Notes under the pieces: model-generated
The model's input: the letters and a program-made list of their open reading frames with translations, nothing else
What the model was told of the DNA's origin: nothing
Databases searched by the model: none
Part shown: piece by piece, positions 1 to 7,432 of the stretch
How positions within the stretch are numbered: position 1 is the first letter of the stretch
How the letters are laid out: every line of letters starts with the position of its first letter
Program-made: the position numbers and the translations under genes
Source of the DNA: Pseudophaeobacter leonis
GTDB lineage: Bacteria; Pseudomonadota; Alphaproteobacteria; Rhodobacterales; Rhodobacteraceae
Assembly (NCBI RefSeq): GCF_002087335.1
Contig: NZ_MWVJ01000031.1
Location: 1 to 37,468 of the forward strand
Direction: 5' to 3'
DNA: 37,468 bases

Positions 1-56
1 GGAAACGCGATGACAGCCCTACCCTGACCCAACAAGAGTCGCGGTTCAGATATCGC

Positions 57-339
57 TCACACTGACAAAACCTTATGAGCTGCCCGCGCATCAATGCAGA
101 CCACGGGTGCGCCTCGCTTGACCAGTTCTCGTGTTAACCAGTTCTCGTGTTAACCAGGTCGACAGCGGGCCGGACTCGTGGACGATCTTCTCAACGTCCT
201 TAACTGCAGAAGCTATCATGCCAATAATTTCATCAGGGTCAGTCACAAAGGTCCCCTCAAACAAGATCGTGCCCGCATCATCCACAATGCAAAGGCCACA
301 TTCCTTTTGGGCGACATCAAATCCAACGTAGCGTTTCAT
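57..339 (-). pseudogene. IS110-family transposase, N-terminal remnant, frameshifted
   Basis: This is the first ~90 codons of an IS110-family DEDD recombinase. It starts at the ATG at 339, behind a GGAGGAG ribosome site. The N-terminus YVGFDVAQKECGLCIVDD carries the first catalytic Asp, and HESGPLSTWLTREL is typical of the family. A 16-bp tandem duplication at 121-153 shifts the frame. Removing one copy restores the expected continuation VKRGAPVVCIDARAAHKV, which then runs into a TGA at 57-59. The DNA to the left (1-56) does not continue the transposase, so the gene is also cut off. It cannot be active. The family call is secure; the subgroup is not determined. Confidence 0.85.
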
Positions 340-400
340 GGTCGTTCTCCTCCGCCTTCAGGGTTTCTCCATCAAAAATAGCGATGTTTGAAACCTCACA
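340..400 (-). other. Hairpin leader upstream of the IS110 transposase start
   Basis: Directly upstream of the transposase start is a possible hairpin. GGTTTC (362-367) pairs with GAAACC (390-395), and inside it CATC (370-373) pairs with GATG (383-386) around a 9-nt loop. In the IS110 group the non-coding end upstream of the recombinase gene encodes a structured bridge RNA. The position fits that, but the assignment to bridge RNA is an inference. Confidence 0.3.
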
Positions 401-827
401 GCTGGATTCGCCGCAGATACGCCATGTCTGCTAACGAAGGACAGTCAAAAACCTTCAGCAAGTACTTAGGTTTTGAACGGGGTTTCCACTAAAGTTTTTA
501 TCGTCCACCCGACACATGCGAAAACTGTTGGGACAGAAATTTTTGGCCAGTAACGACCAAAATCAAAGTGCCAACTGTGCCAACAAGGAGCCTCTATTGA
601 AGTCACCGTTTTCAAAGGCAACGCTACATCGAAATACAGATCTATCAGACTTACGGTATAGAAATTCGCCAAAAAATCTAGATAAAATGATTACCACGCG
701 AGCTGTTGGTGAACCTTAAAGTCAGCGTATGATACGCTCTCAGAGTACACAGCCTTGAAGTTGAAATTTAAATCCGGCATGATCGACTCGTTTACTAGTT
801 TTAAGATATTTCTTAATGGAGAATATA
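401..827. other. Intergenic, AT-rich, no gene seen
   Basis: This stretch lies between the IS110 remnant and the 364-residue protein gene. Reading frames here are short and lack family resemblance or convincing ribosome sites. It is noticeably more AT-rich than the right half of the window. It presumably contains the promoter of the gene at 828, but no clear -35/-10 pair could be assigned. Confidence 0.4.
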
Positions 828-1922
828 ATGGATAACGAGTTTCGGCGGAAACGCTGCCTTTCAGAACGCGGCGCAGCAATCGCGCGGGCTTTTCAACTTC
901 ACTATCAAGCCGAGTTAGCAGAAGTCTTGCTGGCTGAGCCCGGTTCGATGGTGAAAATCAGCCCGATGGCCCGAATTTTGTCACGTCAAAAGGAGCAGAT
1001 GCCGCGCAGGTTAAGACGCAAACTGGTCCAACAGCTTATGTCACAAGACGTCAAAACCCGCCGTACCCTTTCATCGTCTGAACGTGTGATGATGAAGCGC
1101 GTCGTAGACCCAAAGGCTAAGACGCCGATCAGTGAACGCTCGGAAATAAAGGTCTTTCTAGAAAAGGCGATGCAACCCTACATGGAGCTAAAAGCGGTCA
1201 AGAAAGGCAGCGAGCTTTACGAAATCCTCATGGCATTCTTGGCTGATTTCTATTGTATTGAACCCCTTAAGCCAGAGGAAAAGCCTCGGAATATCCCCGG
1301 GATCTTTCAGGTGCCCTCGCCTGATCCCCAGCCTACGTTGGTGCCCTACAGAAGATTGCGGATGATGGTCGAACGTGTCGTGTCGCGAGACACCACCAAT
1401 GGTGAAGCGGGCGCTGACGAGATTTCAATCAGTGGTGCAATGTTTCAGGGCCCGCTGACTGACCCCAATAACCCACAGCCGCCTGTCGCTGATCCTGTTG
1501 TTATCCCACCAGTCGCCGTTGGCCAGTTTCGGCGCAACGAAGTGATCGAATACAACCCTGACCGTGTTCACGCCGAGTTCGATTTAACCGGAATGCAAAA
1601 CCCGTATTTGGTCAGCGTTCTGTTCACAATGGCCGAAACAGATCCGAGCGGAGGCTTCGGGACATTCATGAGCGATCTGGTCACTGAATTACGTCCAAAT
1701 ATTGGCCAGATTTTTCTAGAGGTGTTTGGCGCACTTGCAATGGGAACCGTCAGCGGGGTCGTTGGCGCGGGCTTTGGCGCTTTGGCTGGTCCTGTTGGTG
1801 CCGTCATTGGTGCCGTGGTCGGCACAATCATCGGCTTGATCGGTCCCATCTACATTTTAATCACTAATTGGCAGAATTACGATGACATTTTTGACATCAA
1901 TGACGACCCACTCTTAGGCTAA
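828..1922 (+). CDS. Uncharacterised 364-aa protein with C-terminal glycine-zipper membrane segment
   Basis: I do not recognise a named family. The start at 828 is preferred over the ATG at 816 because GGAG at 818-821 is well placed for it. The N-terminal half (about residues 1-150) is basic and predicted mostly helical; residues 155-185 are proline-rich. Next comes a block with DEISISGAMFQG, then VGQF, then NPDRVHAEFDL, then VSVLFTMAETDPSGGFGTFM. Residues about 295-350 form a hydrophobic stretch with repeated GxxxG spacing (GAGFGALAGPVGAVIGAVVG), ending in an acidic tail (NYDDIFDINDD). From memory, this order resembles an unnamed C-terminal module of other uncharacterised bacterial proteins. 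No signal peptide is evident. Glycine zippers can drive membrane insertion or pore formation, so a toxin or membrane-acting effector is possible but unproven. The gene stands alone between IS debris. Confidence 0.75.
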   Translation: MDNEFRRKRCLSERGAAIARAFQLHYQAELAEVLLAEPGSMVKISPMARILSRQKEQMPRRLRRKLVQQLMSQDVKTRRTLSSSERVMMKRVVDPKAKTPISERSEIKVFLEKAMQPYMELKAVKKGSELYEILMAFLADFYCIEPLKPEEKPRNIPGIFQVPSPDPQPTLVPYRRLRMMVERVVSRDTTNGEAGADEISISGAMFQGPLTDPNNPQPPVADPVVIPPVAVGQFRRNEVIEYNPDRVHAEFDLTGMQNPYLVSVLFTMAETDPSGGFGTFMSDLVTELRPNIGQIFLEVFGALAMGTVSGVVGAGFGALAGPVGAVIGAVVGTIIGLIGPIYILITNWQNYDDIFDINDDPLLG

Positions 1923-2359
1923 TGCCCGAGACATTTTTCGGTTGGCCCTTTTATGGGGCGTCACGGTCCGTCACTCAGACCATGGTGATGGTGGGCGATG
2001 GCGGTCAATATGATGTCGATTTCCACTGGCAGCTTAGCCAGCCACAATGAGCGACAGAGGGCGCGGCTCAATGGGTTGCGTCCCCTTCTTTTTTTCAGCA
2101 AAAAACCATAAAGACTTTCTATAAAAGCGGCCAATAAACTAATCCCCAAGCTCTCGATTGAAATAGATATCGGGACTTTGTCGACAAGCGTTCTTGATAG
2201 TGGATGACGAGGTTCGGAACTTCTGTCGTCATTTGCAGGACCGACTTTTCCGTAAGTAATTGGGAACGTCAAAACGATCTAAAACAAGATAATGTTTCTG
2301 TTATAGCTGTTTACCCTGCTATACGTCAGCACCCCATCCACAAATGATCGCTTGTTGAA

Positions 2360-2385
2360 CGGTTTGTCAAACCGCACATGTGTGC
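2360..2385. repeat. Two abutting perfect inverted repeats
   Basis: CGGTTTG (2360-2366), one T, CAAACCG (2368-2374) form a perfect 7-bp inverted repeat. The last G starts a second one: GCACA (2374-2378), TG, TGTGC (2381-2385). No T-tract follows, so this is not an obvious terminator. It could be an operator or an IS end relic. Confidence 0.5.
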
Positions 2386-2565
2386 ATGTACAGCGAAGGT
2401 CTGCAATGCCCCGCTCCTTACCAGTTCACGACGTGCGTGGCCAAGGTCAGCTATCGCAGGTTCGTGCCAATGGCTGTTGGGCCGCTTTGGGCTGACAGCA
2501 GTCAACTAGGTGTGCCGATCAGACCGGCGACAGAGTGTCGGTGAAAACCACACGCTGCAGCGCCG

Positions 2566-2586
2566 CAAGGCAGCTTCGAGCCCTTA
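2566..2586 (+). repeat. Dispersed repeat, copy 1 (CAAGGCAGCTTCGAGCCC)
   Basis: First of three copies of a ~20-bp sequence (others at 7156-7176 and 9787-9807). All are in the accessory half and in non-coding DNA beside IS remnants. Confidence 0.55.
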
Positions 2587-2714
2587 GTCGACCCGGCAAA
2601 TGCGTCGCAATTTGAACGGCTGACGATTGAGGCTACTGACACTTTTGGTCCGGAGCCGACATATGTGACGGGTAAAATTTTCTGGTCCGGTGTCGTGTCG
2701 TATTCAACCGGAGT

Positions 2715-3650
2715 TTAAGAGAAATCTTCGCCTGAAAGCAAAAGCAGCCGATTAATCTCAGGCAGCGCATAACGCGCGCATTTTCTCCCTTCCTCAATTG
2801 CCAATTTAGACTGATCGAAATCCAGTATTCCCATGGAAGTCAGATGTGGCGTAATCATCACATGAGGCGGTTCCCCTGCGAGTCGCGAACGGGTAATTCG
2901 GTCTTGCATGATGTTGAGGGAGTTGAACAGAACGTCGAAGTAGCCGGGTTTGGTTGGTTTCGGCCTCAGAAACTCATTCACCACTTCTGCGGTATTGGGT
3001 CGCCATTTATCGGGTATGGCGGAGATCGCCCTCTCTACAATTTCCAGATGAGCGGGGATCTTCTTATCAGTCTTGGAAGGGAGTTCACGTCGACCAACAA
3101 GATCACCATTGAGATTGACCGCAATGATAATGTTGGCACCAAGCGCCCGGCAGGTTGACACAGGTACCGGATTGACGAGACCGCCATCAACGAACCAGTC
3201 TCCGTCAATATTCACTGGTGTCAGTATTCCGGGCACCGACATTGAGGCGCGGACCGCTTTGCCGATAGGACCGCTGCGGTGCCATTCCTCCCGGCCTGTG
3301 AGATAGTCGGTCGCAACCGATGCAAAGGGCTTGCTCAGATCCGCGATATTTCCAGTGATCCCCAGATCGGCCATGAGTTGTTCGATCAGCTTACCCGCGA
3401 TCAATCCACCGCCACTGAGCGAAACATCAAGCAGTTTGGCAACATCATGCCAAGTCACAGCCTCTGCCCAGTCGCGAACATCGCTCAGATGTCCGGTCAA
3501 ATAGGCCGCACCAACAAATGAACCAATCGAACAGCCGGCAATTACATCGGGCTCTATGCCCGCTTCATCAAGCACATCAAGAACGCCAATATGAGCCATA
3601 CCGCGCGCCGCGCCACCTCCAAGGGCCAGACCAATAATCGGTTTTGCCAT
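2715..3650 (-). CDS. Patatin-like phospholipase family protein (RssA type)
   Basis: A 311-residue serine lipid hydrolase. The start at 3650 gives MAKPIIGLAL directly before the oxyanion-hole motif GGGAARG (residues 11-17). GCSIGS holds the nucleophile elbow with Ser41, and VDGG (around residue 160) carries the catalytic Asp of the patatin Ser-Asp dyad. The open frame extends 61 codons upstream, but that extension has no family likeness and begins in the transporter promoter region, so it is excluded. GAGG lies about 12 bases upstream of the chosen start. The family hydrolyses acyl esters of phospholipids, and bacterial RssA-like members are cytoplasmic. It is divergent from the BCCT gene with no operon partner. 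The true substrate is unknown. Confidence 0.9.
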   Translation of the reverse strand: MAKPIIGLALGGGAARGMAHIGVLDVLDEAGIEPDVIAGCSIGSFVGAAYLTGHLSDVRDWAEAVTWHDVAKLLDVSLSGGGLIAGKLIEQLMADLGITGNIADLSKPFASVATDYLTGREEWHRSGPIGKAVRASMSVPGILTPVNIDGDWFVDGGLVNPVPVSTCRALGANIIIAVNLNGDLVGRRELPSKTDKKIPAHLEIVERAISAIPDKWRPNTAEVVNEFLRPKPTKPGYFDVLFNSLNIMQDRITRSRLAGEPPHVMITPHLTSMGILDFDQSKLAIEEGRKCARYALPEINRLLLLSGEDFS

Positions 3651-4009
3651 GCAAGCTATCCACCTCAAACATACGCCCGTTCTTGTGCTCGTTGGTATCG
3701 CCGATTGTCGATCAATACCGAAACAAGAATGAAAACCAGCGATACCAGTCCACTCCCTCCAACTCCAGAGAAACAAACAGGTGGGGCTTGTTACCAGCAT
3801 GTTATGTAACCAAGTTACGGATTCTTTTATCAAGTGCGACTGAGCAACCTACCGGCTGACACACCCCCCGCCAACCTTGGCAACACCAGTTTTAGCGATG
3901 TAGGGGCGGCATTACCCGCCATAGTGTCGCAATTGAACCTGAATCTGACGTGCACATACCGCACGATTTTTCGCATACTTCAAATGCGCTCAGGGAGGGG
4001 CTAGCATAA
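3651..4009. other. Divergent intergenic region, patatin and BCCT genes
   Basis: About 360 bases between divergent genes. It must hold both promoters. A small hairpin GGCGG (3905-3909)/CCGCC (3916-3920) is visible. The BCCT ribosome site CAGGGAGGGG lies at about 3990-4000. No operator could be assigned with confidence. Confidence 0.4.
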
Positions 4010-5827
4010 ATGAAACAGCCATTTACAGATCTTGAAATTAAAAAGGCCGGATCAGGTTTTTACGAAGGGCACAGCGTCGAAATCGCTTTGCTGAGTAAGG
4101 GGATCATCGTCGCGCTGGTGATTTGGGCTTTGATCTGGCCCGCAAATGCCAATGGTGTTCTAGGGAGCCTCAACTGGCGAATTCTTGAAGATTTTAACGC
4201 ATTCTACATCATTGTGGTTGGCTTCTTTGCGTTCTTTTTGCTGGTCGTTGCAGCCCTACCGCAAACAGGGAAGCGGGTCATGGGCCGAAATGGAGAAGCC
4301 CCGGAGTTCTCAAACTTCTCATGGTTTTCAATGATGTTTGGAGCGGGTCTGGGTGTTGGCCTAATGGTATTTGCGACTGCCGAACCTTTGGGCCTTTGGG
4401 GGTCAAACCCGCTGGTTGTTTCTGGGGTCGTTGAAGGTAACACCGCCGAAGCTCTGCAGTCAGGCTACCGCTACACCTTTTTGCACTACGGGTTTCATGC
4501 CTGGGCTATTTATGTCGTAACCGGGCTGTCACTGGCCTACTACGCCTATACACGGGATATGCCACTGACAATTCGCTCAGCGTTAACACCTTTGTTTGGC
4601 AAATGGGTGAACGGTATTCTTGGGCATGTAGTTGATGTCTTGGGGGTTGTCGCAACCATTCTTGGGGTTTCTGTGACGATTGGGTTTGGTGTCAGCCAAT
4701 TCATTGACGGTGTCTATGCAATTTCAGGCATGGAATGGATGATGGACATGACCGGTGACGCACCCGCGCCGGGAACTGTTGGTCTGATTTCAGGTCTCGT
4801 TGTTATCATGGGATTGTCGATCATATCGGCTGTGTCGGGCGTAGGACGCGGCGTAAAGTATCTGTCTAACCTGAACCTGGTGCTGTCGGTCATCCTGCTG
4901 TTGACCTTTGTTGTGTTCGGCTCGTTCCTATTTGCCATGACGACTTATGCCAGCGCCTTTGTTGACTATGTCCTGAACTTTGCATCACTCAGCTTTGGCG
5001 CATACGGTCCGCAATCAGCAGACGCATTTGCTGCAGCCTTGCCTGAGGCAGCAAAACCATTGGCTGGCGACCTTAAAGCAGGAGCCACAAATGCCTGGGG
5101 TTCCTATGATGGGTTTGTTGGCGGGCTGACAGGCGCGGCAGCGGAGCTTCCAGCGGAAACTCTGGCTGCGGTGTATGAATCTGGTAATGAAGGACGTCAG
5201 TTTGGCTGGCAGGCTGGCTGGACAACCTTCTATTGGGCCTGGTGGATTGCCTTCTCACCCTTTGTGGGTCTGTTTCTTGCCCGGATCTCCAGAGGTCGCA
5301 CCGTACGCGAATTCATCATAGGCTGCGTCTTTGCACCCGCGATGGTCTGCTTTGCCTGGATGACCATTCTGGGCGGCACAGCCATTGATCTTGAGCTGAG
5401 CGGCGCAGCCAAAGGTGTAATTATCGGCGCATCCAACACATCCAAGCTTTTTGTCACGCTTGGGGAAATGATTTCCGGCGGGTTCCTGTCCGGGATCACT
5501 ATCATGAGCGTGGTCTTAATCATGACATTCCTGGTCACATCTGCGGACTCGGGAATTCTGGTGATGAATACAATCATGTCAGGTGGTGAGCAGGACACTG
5601 GTATCAAACATCGTATCGTTTGGGGTGTTTTGCTAACGTTTGTAATCGGCGCGCTTCTTATCGCTGGCAAGACCAATGGTGGAGCCGATCCAATGGAGGC
5701 CTTGAAAAGTGCCATGATTATTGGGGCGCTACCATTTACCGTAGTGATGGGCCTAATGTGTCTAGCTCTGATAAAAGCGCTTTTCCGTGACGGGAAACGG
5801 GAGGCTCTGTCATCTTCTACTGACTAG
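4010..5827 (+). CDS. BCCT family betaine/carnitine/choline transporter
   Basis: A 605-residue inner-membrane sodium- or proton-coupled importer of quaternary ammonium osmolytes (glycine betaine, choline, carnitine) or possibly DMSP. About twelve membrane segments are evident. The glycine-rich unwound helix appears as GAGLGVGLMVFATAEPLG (residues ~110-127). The family signature with its conserved Trp/Tyr cage appears as GWTTFYWAWWIAFSPFVG (~403-420). The N-terminal tail is short, and no long C-terminal osmosensing domain of the BetP type is present. Two low-hydrophobicity loop insertions lie at ~325-400. Length is normal for the family. A good Shine-Dalgarno (GGGAGGGG) precedes ATG 4010, and a terminator follows. 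It stands as a single-gene unit. The substrate cannot be fixed by sequence alone. Confidence 0.93.
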   Translation: MKQPFTDLEIKKAGSGFYEGHSVEIALLSKGIIVALVIWALIWPANANGVLGSLNWRILEDFNAFYIIVVGFFAFFLLVVAALPQTGKRVMGRNGEAPEFSNFSWFSMMFGAGLGVGLMVFATAEPLGLWGSNPLVVSGVVEGNTAEALQSGYRYTFLHYGFHAWAIYVVTGLSLAYYAYTRDMPLTIRSALTPLFGKWVNGILGHVVDVLGVVATILGVSVTIGFGVSQFIDGVYAISGMEWMMDMTGDAPAPGTVGLISGLVVIMGLSIISAVSGVGRGVKYLSNLNLVLSVILLLTFVVFGSFLFAMTTYASAFVDYVLNFASLSFGAYGPQSADAFAAALPEAAKPLAGDLKAGATNAWGSYDGFVGGLTGAAAELPAETLAAVYESGNEGRQFGWQAGWTTFYWAWWIAFSPFVGLFLARISRGRTVREFIIGCVFAPAMVCFAWMTILGGTAIDLELSGAAKGVIIGASNTSKLFVTLGEMISGGFLSGITIMSVVLIMTFLVTSADSGILVMNTIMSGGEQDTGIKHRIVWGVLLTFVIGALLIAGKTNGGADPMEALKSAMIIGALPFTVVMGLMCLALIKALFRDGKREALSSSTD

Positions 5828-5850
5828 ATTAGACAGCCATGTAGGTTTGG

Positions 5851-5880
5851 GAGAGGCGTCCTGTACGGCGCCTCTTTTTA
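5851..5880 (+). terminator. Rho-independent terminator of the BCCT gene
   Basis: GAGGCG (5853-5858) pairs with CGCCTC (5869-5874) and is followed by TTTTT, starting 25 bases after the BCCT stop codon. Confidence 0.75.
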
Positions 5881-6089
5881 CGTTTCAGTTCAACTGACAT
5901 TCCTGCCAGTTGCGAATATCTCTTCTGGTCCGTTGCCAACGCTTCAAATGGACGCCAGTGTCTATTTTCCGCTGTCCTGGCTTGGATCTAGGAGACTATT
6001 GAGCTGACTACGGAAGTGCGACGTTTCTAATACAGCACTTCCAGAGCTTGCCAGCCGAATGGCAGCTGTGAGCCCAAAACAACCATTGC
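5881..6089. other. Intergenic, no gene seen
   Basis: Non-coding stretch between the BCCT terminator and the IS3 remnant. No IS3 terminal inverted repeat or upstream orfA could be recognised, so the left end of that element has been lost or is too degraded to see. Confidence 0.35.
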
Positions 6090-6665
6090 TTCACGGCGCA
6101 TGAATGGCAGATTTCACGTGAGTATGTTCGTAGTCTGTTCAAGGTTTCTGAACGTCGGGTTTGTCGCGTTCTGGGCCAGCACCGATCCACACAACGCCGA
6201 TTACCACGTGGACGCGCTGACGAAGAACGCTTGGTCGAGGATATGATCGAGCTGACGCGCCAATTTGGTCGATATGGCTACCCACTGGCAGACAGGCGAT
6301 TTCAGGCAATCGCCGAGAGGCGTCGAGTTGCTGCCCTGTTGAGAGACGCAGGCTGGCAGGTGAATGACAAACGTGTGGAGCGCCTATGGCGACGTGAGGG
6401 GCTTAAAGTGCCGATGAAGCAACCAAAGAAGGGGCGGCTCGGGATGAATGATGGGTCATGCGTCCAGCTGCGTCCCGAGTATCGCAACCATGTTTGGTCA
6501 TACGACTTTGTTCACCATCGAACCGATGATGGCAGAGCGTTCGGGACACTCAACATCTTGGATGAACACAGCCGAGAATGCCTTGCTATCCGGGTGAAAC
6601 GAAAGCTGAACTCGACTGAGGTCATCGACGCTCTGACAGACCTATTTATCCTACGCGGCGTCCCG
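6090..6665 (+). pseudogene. IS3-family OrfB transposase fragment, truncated at both ends
   Basis: Recognisable from SEREYVRS-like context through KVSERRVCRVLGQHRSTQRR, then the HTH_21-type region and the start of the rve integrase core. The first catalytic Asp is in VWSYDFVHHRTDDGR, and FGTLNILDEHSRECLAI follows. The chain stops after LFILRGVP. The second Asp (usually in SDNGPEF) and the Glu are missing, so the enzyme is dead. The left end lacks orfA. In place of the family's RYGYRRVAALLR the reading is RYGY, then 13 extra codons (6282-6320), then RRVAALLR. The break at the right falls in 9 bp shared with the IS110 remnant arriving from the other side. The frame stays open to 6791 only by chance through antisense IS110 DNA. 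Confidence 0.85.
6282..6320 (+). repeat. Palindromic 39-bp in-frame insertion (REP-like), copy A
   Basis: These 39 bases interrupt the IS3 transposase in frame. They contain a perfect inverted repeat, GGCGATT (6295-6301) and AATCGCC (6308-6314). They share the ordered blocks GGCAG, GCGATT, GCAATC and CCGAGAGG with the hairpin at 10829-10858. The insertion ends exactly at the shared GAGAGG. Confidence 0.6.
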
Positions 6666-6950
6666 CCTGTCGGTTTTGATCGTCATCGCCTTCAGCGCCC
6701 CCTTCACCTCTCGTGTTTCCATCAAGACTGTATCGAACCCCGCTTCAGTGAGATGGCGATAGAGCCATTGCGACAGCGGCCCTGCATCTAAGCCGACCGC
6801 ATCAACAGTACCGCGCAAAGATCGCAACGCCCGCTCTAGGTCGTCGGGCTCACTGAGAGCTATAATCTCCTTGGCCACCTTTCCATGAGAGGACAGCACG
6901 CAGACTGCGGTGCTTGCCAGTGAAACATCCAAACCGATATAGATATCCAT
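6656..6950 (-). pseudogene. IS110-family transposase, N-terminal fragment (second type)
   Basis: About 97 codons of an IS110-family recombinase, starting at the ATG at 6950 with MDIYIGLDVSLASTAVCVL (first catalytic Asp in GLDVS). LDAGPLSQWLYRHL and then KTDRRDA follow; the latter usually leads into ARGIAQ. The protein ends there, fused to the truncated IS3 transposase. The catalytic Ser-containing Tnp20 domain is gone. The sequence is clearly different from the IS110 remnant at 57-339, so two subtypes once resided here. The open frame runs upstream to 7067, but that part is the non-coding leader of the element. Confidence 0.87.
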
Positions 6951-6975
6951 GTTGTTGCCCTTTCTACGCAAAGAA

Positions 6976-7031
6976 AATTGGGGCACCCCAAACGGAAAGA
7001 CCCCGGTGACACGCTTCAGACGTGTCAGGGG
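6976..7031 (-). other. Two strong hairpins in the IS110 leader, candidate bridge-RNA relic
   Basis: Hairpin 1 is TTGGGG (6978-6983), CA, CCCCAA (6986-6991), perfect. Hairpin 2 is TGACACG (7007-7013), a 7-nt loop and CGTGTCA (7021-7027), flanked by CCCC and GGGG that extend the stem past a 2-nt bulge. They lie 26-81 bases upstream of the transposase start, in the non-coding end where IS110-group elements encode their bridge RNA. The hairpins are seen directly; their role is inferred. Confidence 0.4.
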
Positions 7032-7362
7032 AAACGACACTTCAACTGCTTCCAGATGGCAATTCACAACAGTGAGGTTTTGCGACGAACCCTATTACGG
7101 CATCTTTGAAAACTCTGGCCAGCCGCCCCAAAGCCGAGATTCAGCCGCGCCTCTTCAAGGCAGGTTTGAGCCCATTGCAGATCCATCGAAACTATGCTGC
7201 GCGCGCAGAGAAATCGGCTTTGCAGCTGCTCGAAAAACGTCGCTACAGCGCGGCGAGATATGCCGCCGTTGAGCCAAACCGCAGCGATGTTTCAGGGACG
7301 AATGAGCCAGGTCCGGGACAAAACGATCCTTTTTCACTTCCCGGGCTAGGCTCCCGAGCCAA
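7032..7362. other. Intergenic, decayed DNA with one dispersed-repeat copy
   Basis: No supported gene. An open plus-strand frame at 7106-7366 has no family resemblance. The part nearest 7032 is probably still the IS110 end. Copy 2 of the dispersed repeat lies at 7156-7176 and reads CAAGGCAGGTTTGAGCCCATT. Confidence 0.4.
7156..7176 (+). repeat. Dispersed repeat, copy 2
   Basis: Matches copies 1 and 3 except for two substitutions in the core (GGTTTGAG for GCTTCGAG). It shares the following CATT with copy 3. Confidence 0.45.
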
Positions 7363-7376
7363 TTGACCTGCGTCAA
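7363..7376. promoter_or_regulatory. FNR/CRP-family operator (FnrL-type box) upstream of usp
   Basis: TTGACCTGCGTCAA is a perfect TTGAC-N4-GTCAA inverted repeat, the binding-site form of FNR-type regulators such as FnrL in Rhodobacteraceae. Its centre is 63 bp before the usp start. That would suit activation from about -41 with a ~20-nt leader. Universal stress genes are frequently induced at low oxygen by such regulators. Confidence 0.7.
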
Positions 7377-7432
7377 TGCGTCTGAACGGTGTGTCCCTCA
7401 ATCTGAGCAATAGTGAAAAGGGAGAGAGTGAC

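Larger units (their letters stand above)
1923..2714. other. Long intergenic stretch, no supported gene
   Basis: Nearly 800 bases without a convincing gene. A minus-strand frame at 1961-2272 would need a TTG start and has no family resemblance, so it is not called. The stretch contains two abutting perfect inverted repeats at 2360-2385 and one copy of a dispersed repeat at 2566-2586. It looks like decayed mobile or intergenic DNA. Confidence 0.45.

Noticed and set aside
1961..2272. 103-codon minus-strand open frame after the glycine-zipper gene
   Set aside because: It needs a TTG start, has no ribosome site, no recognisable family and a composition like random non-coding DNA.
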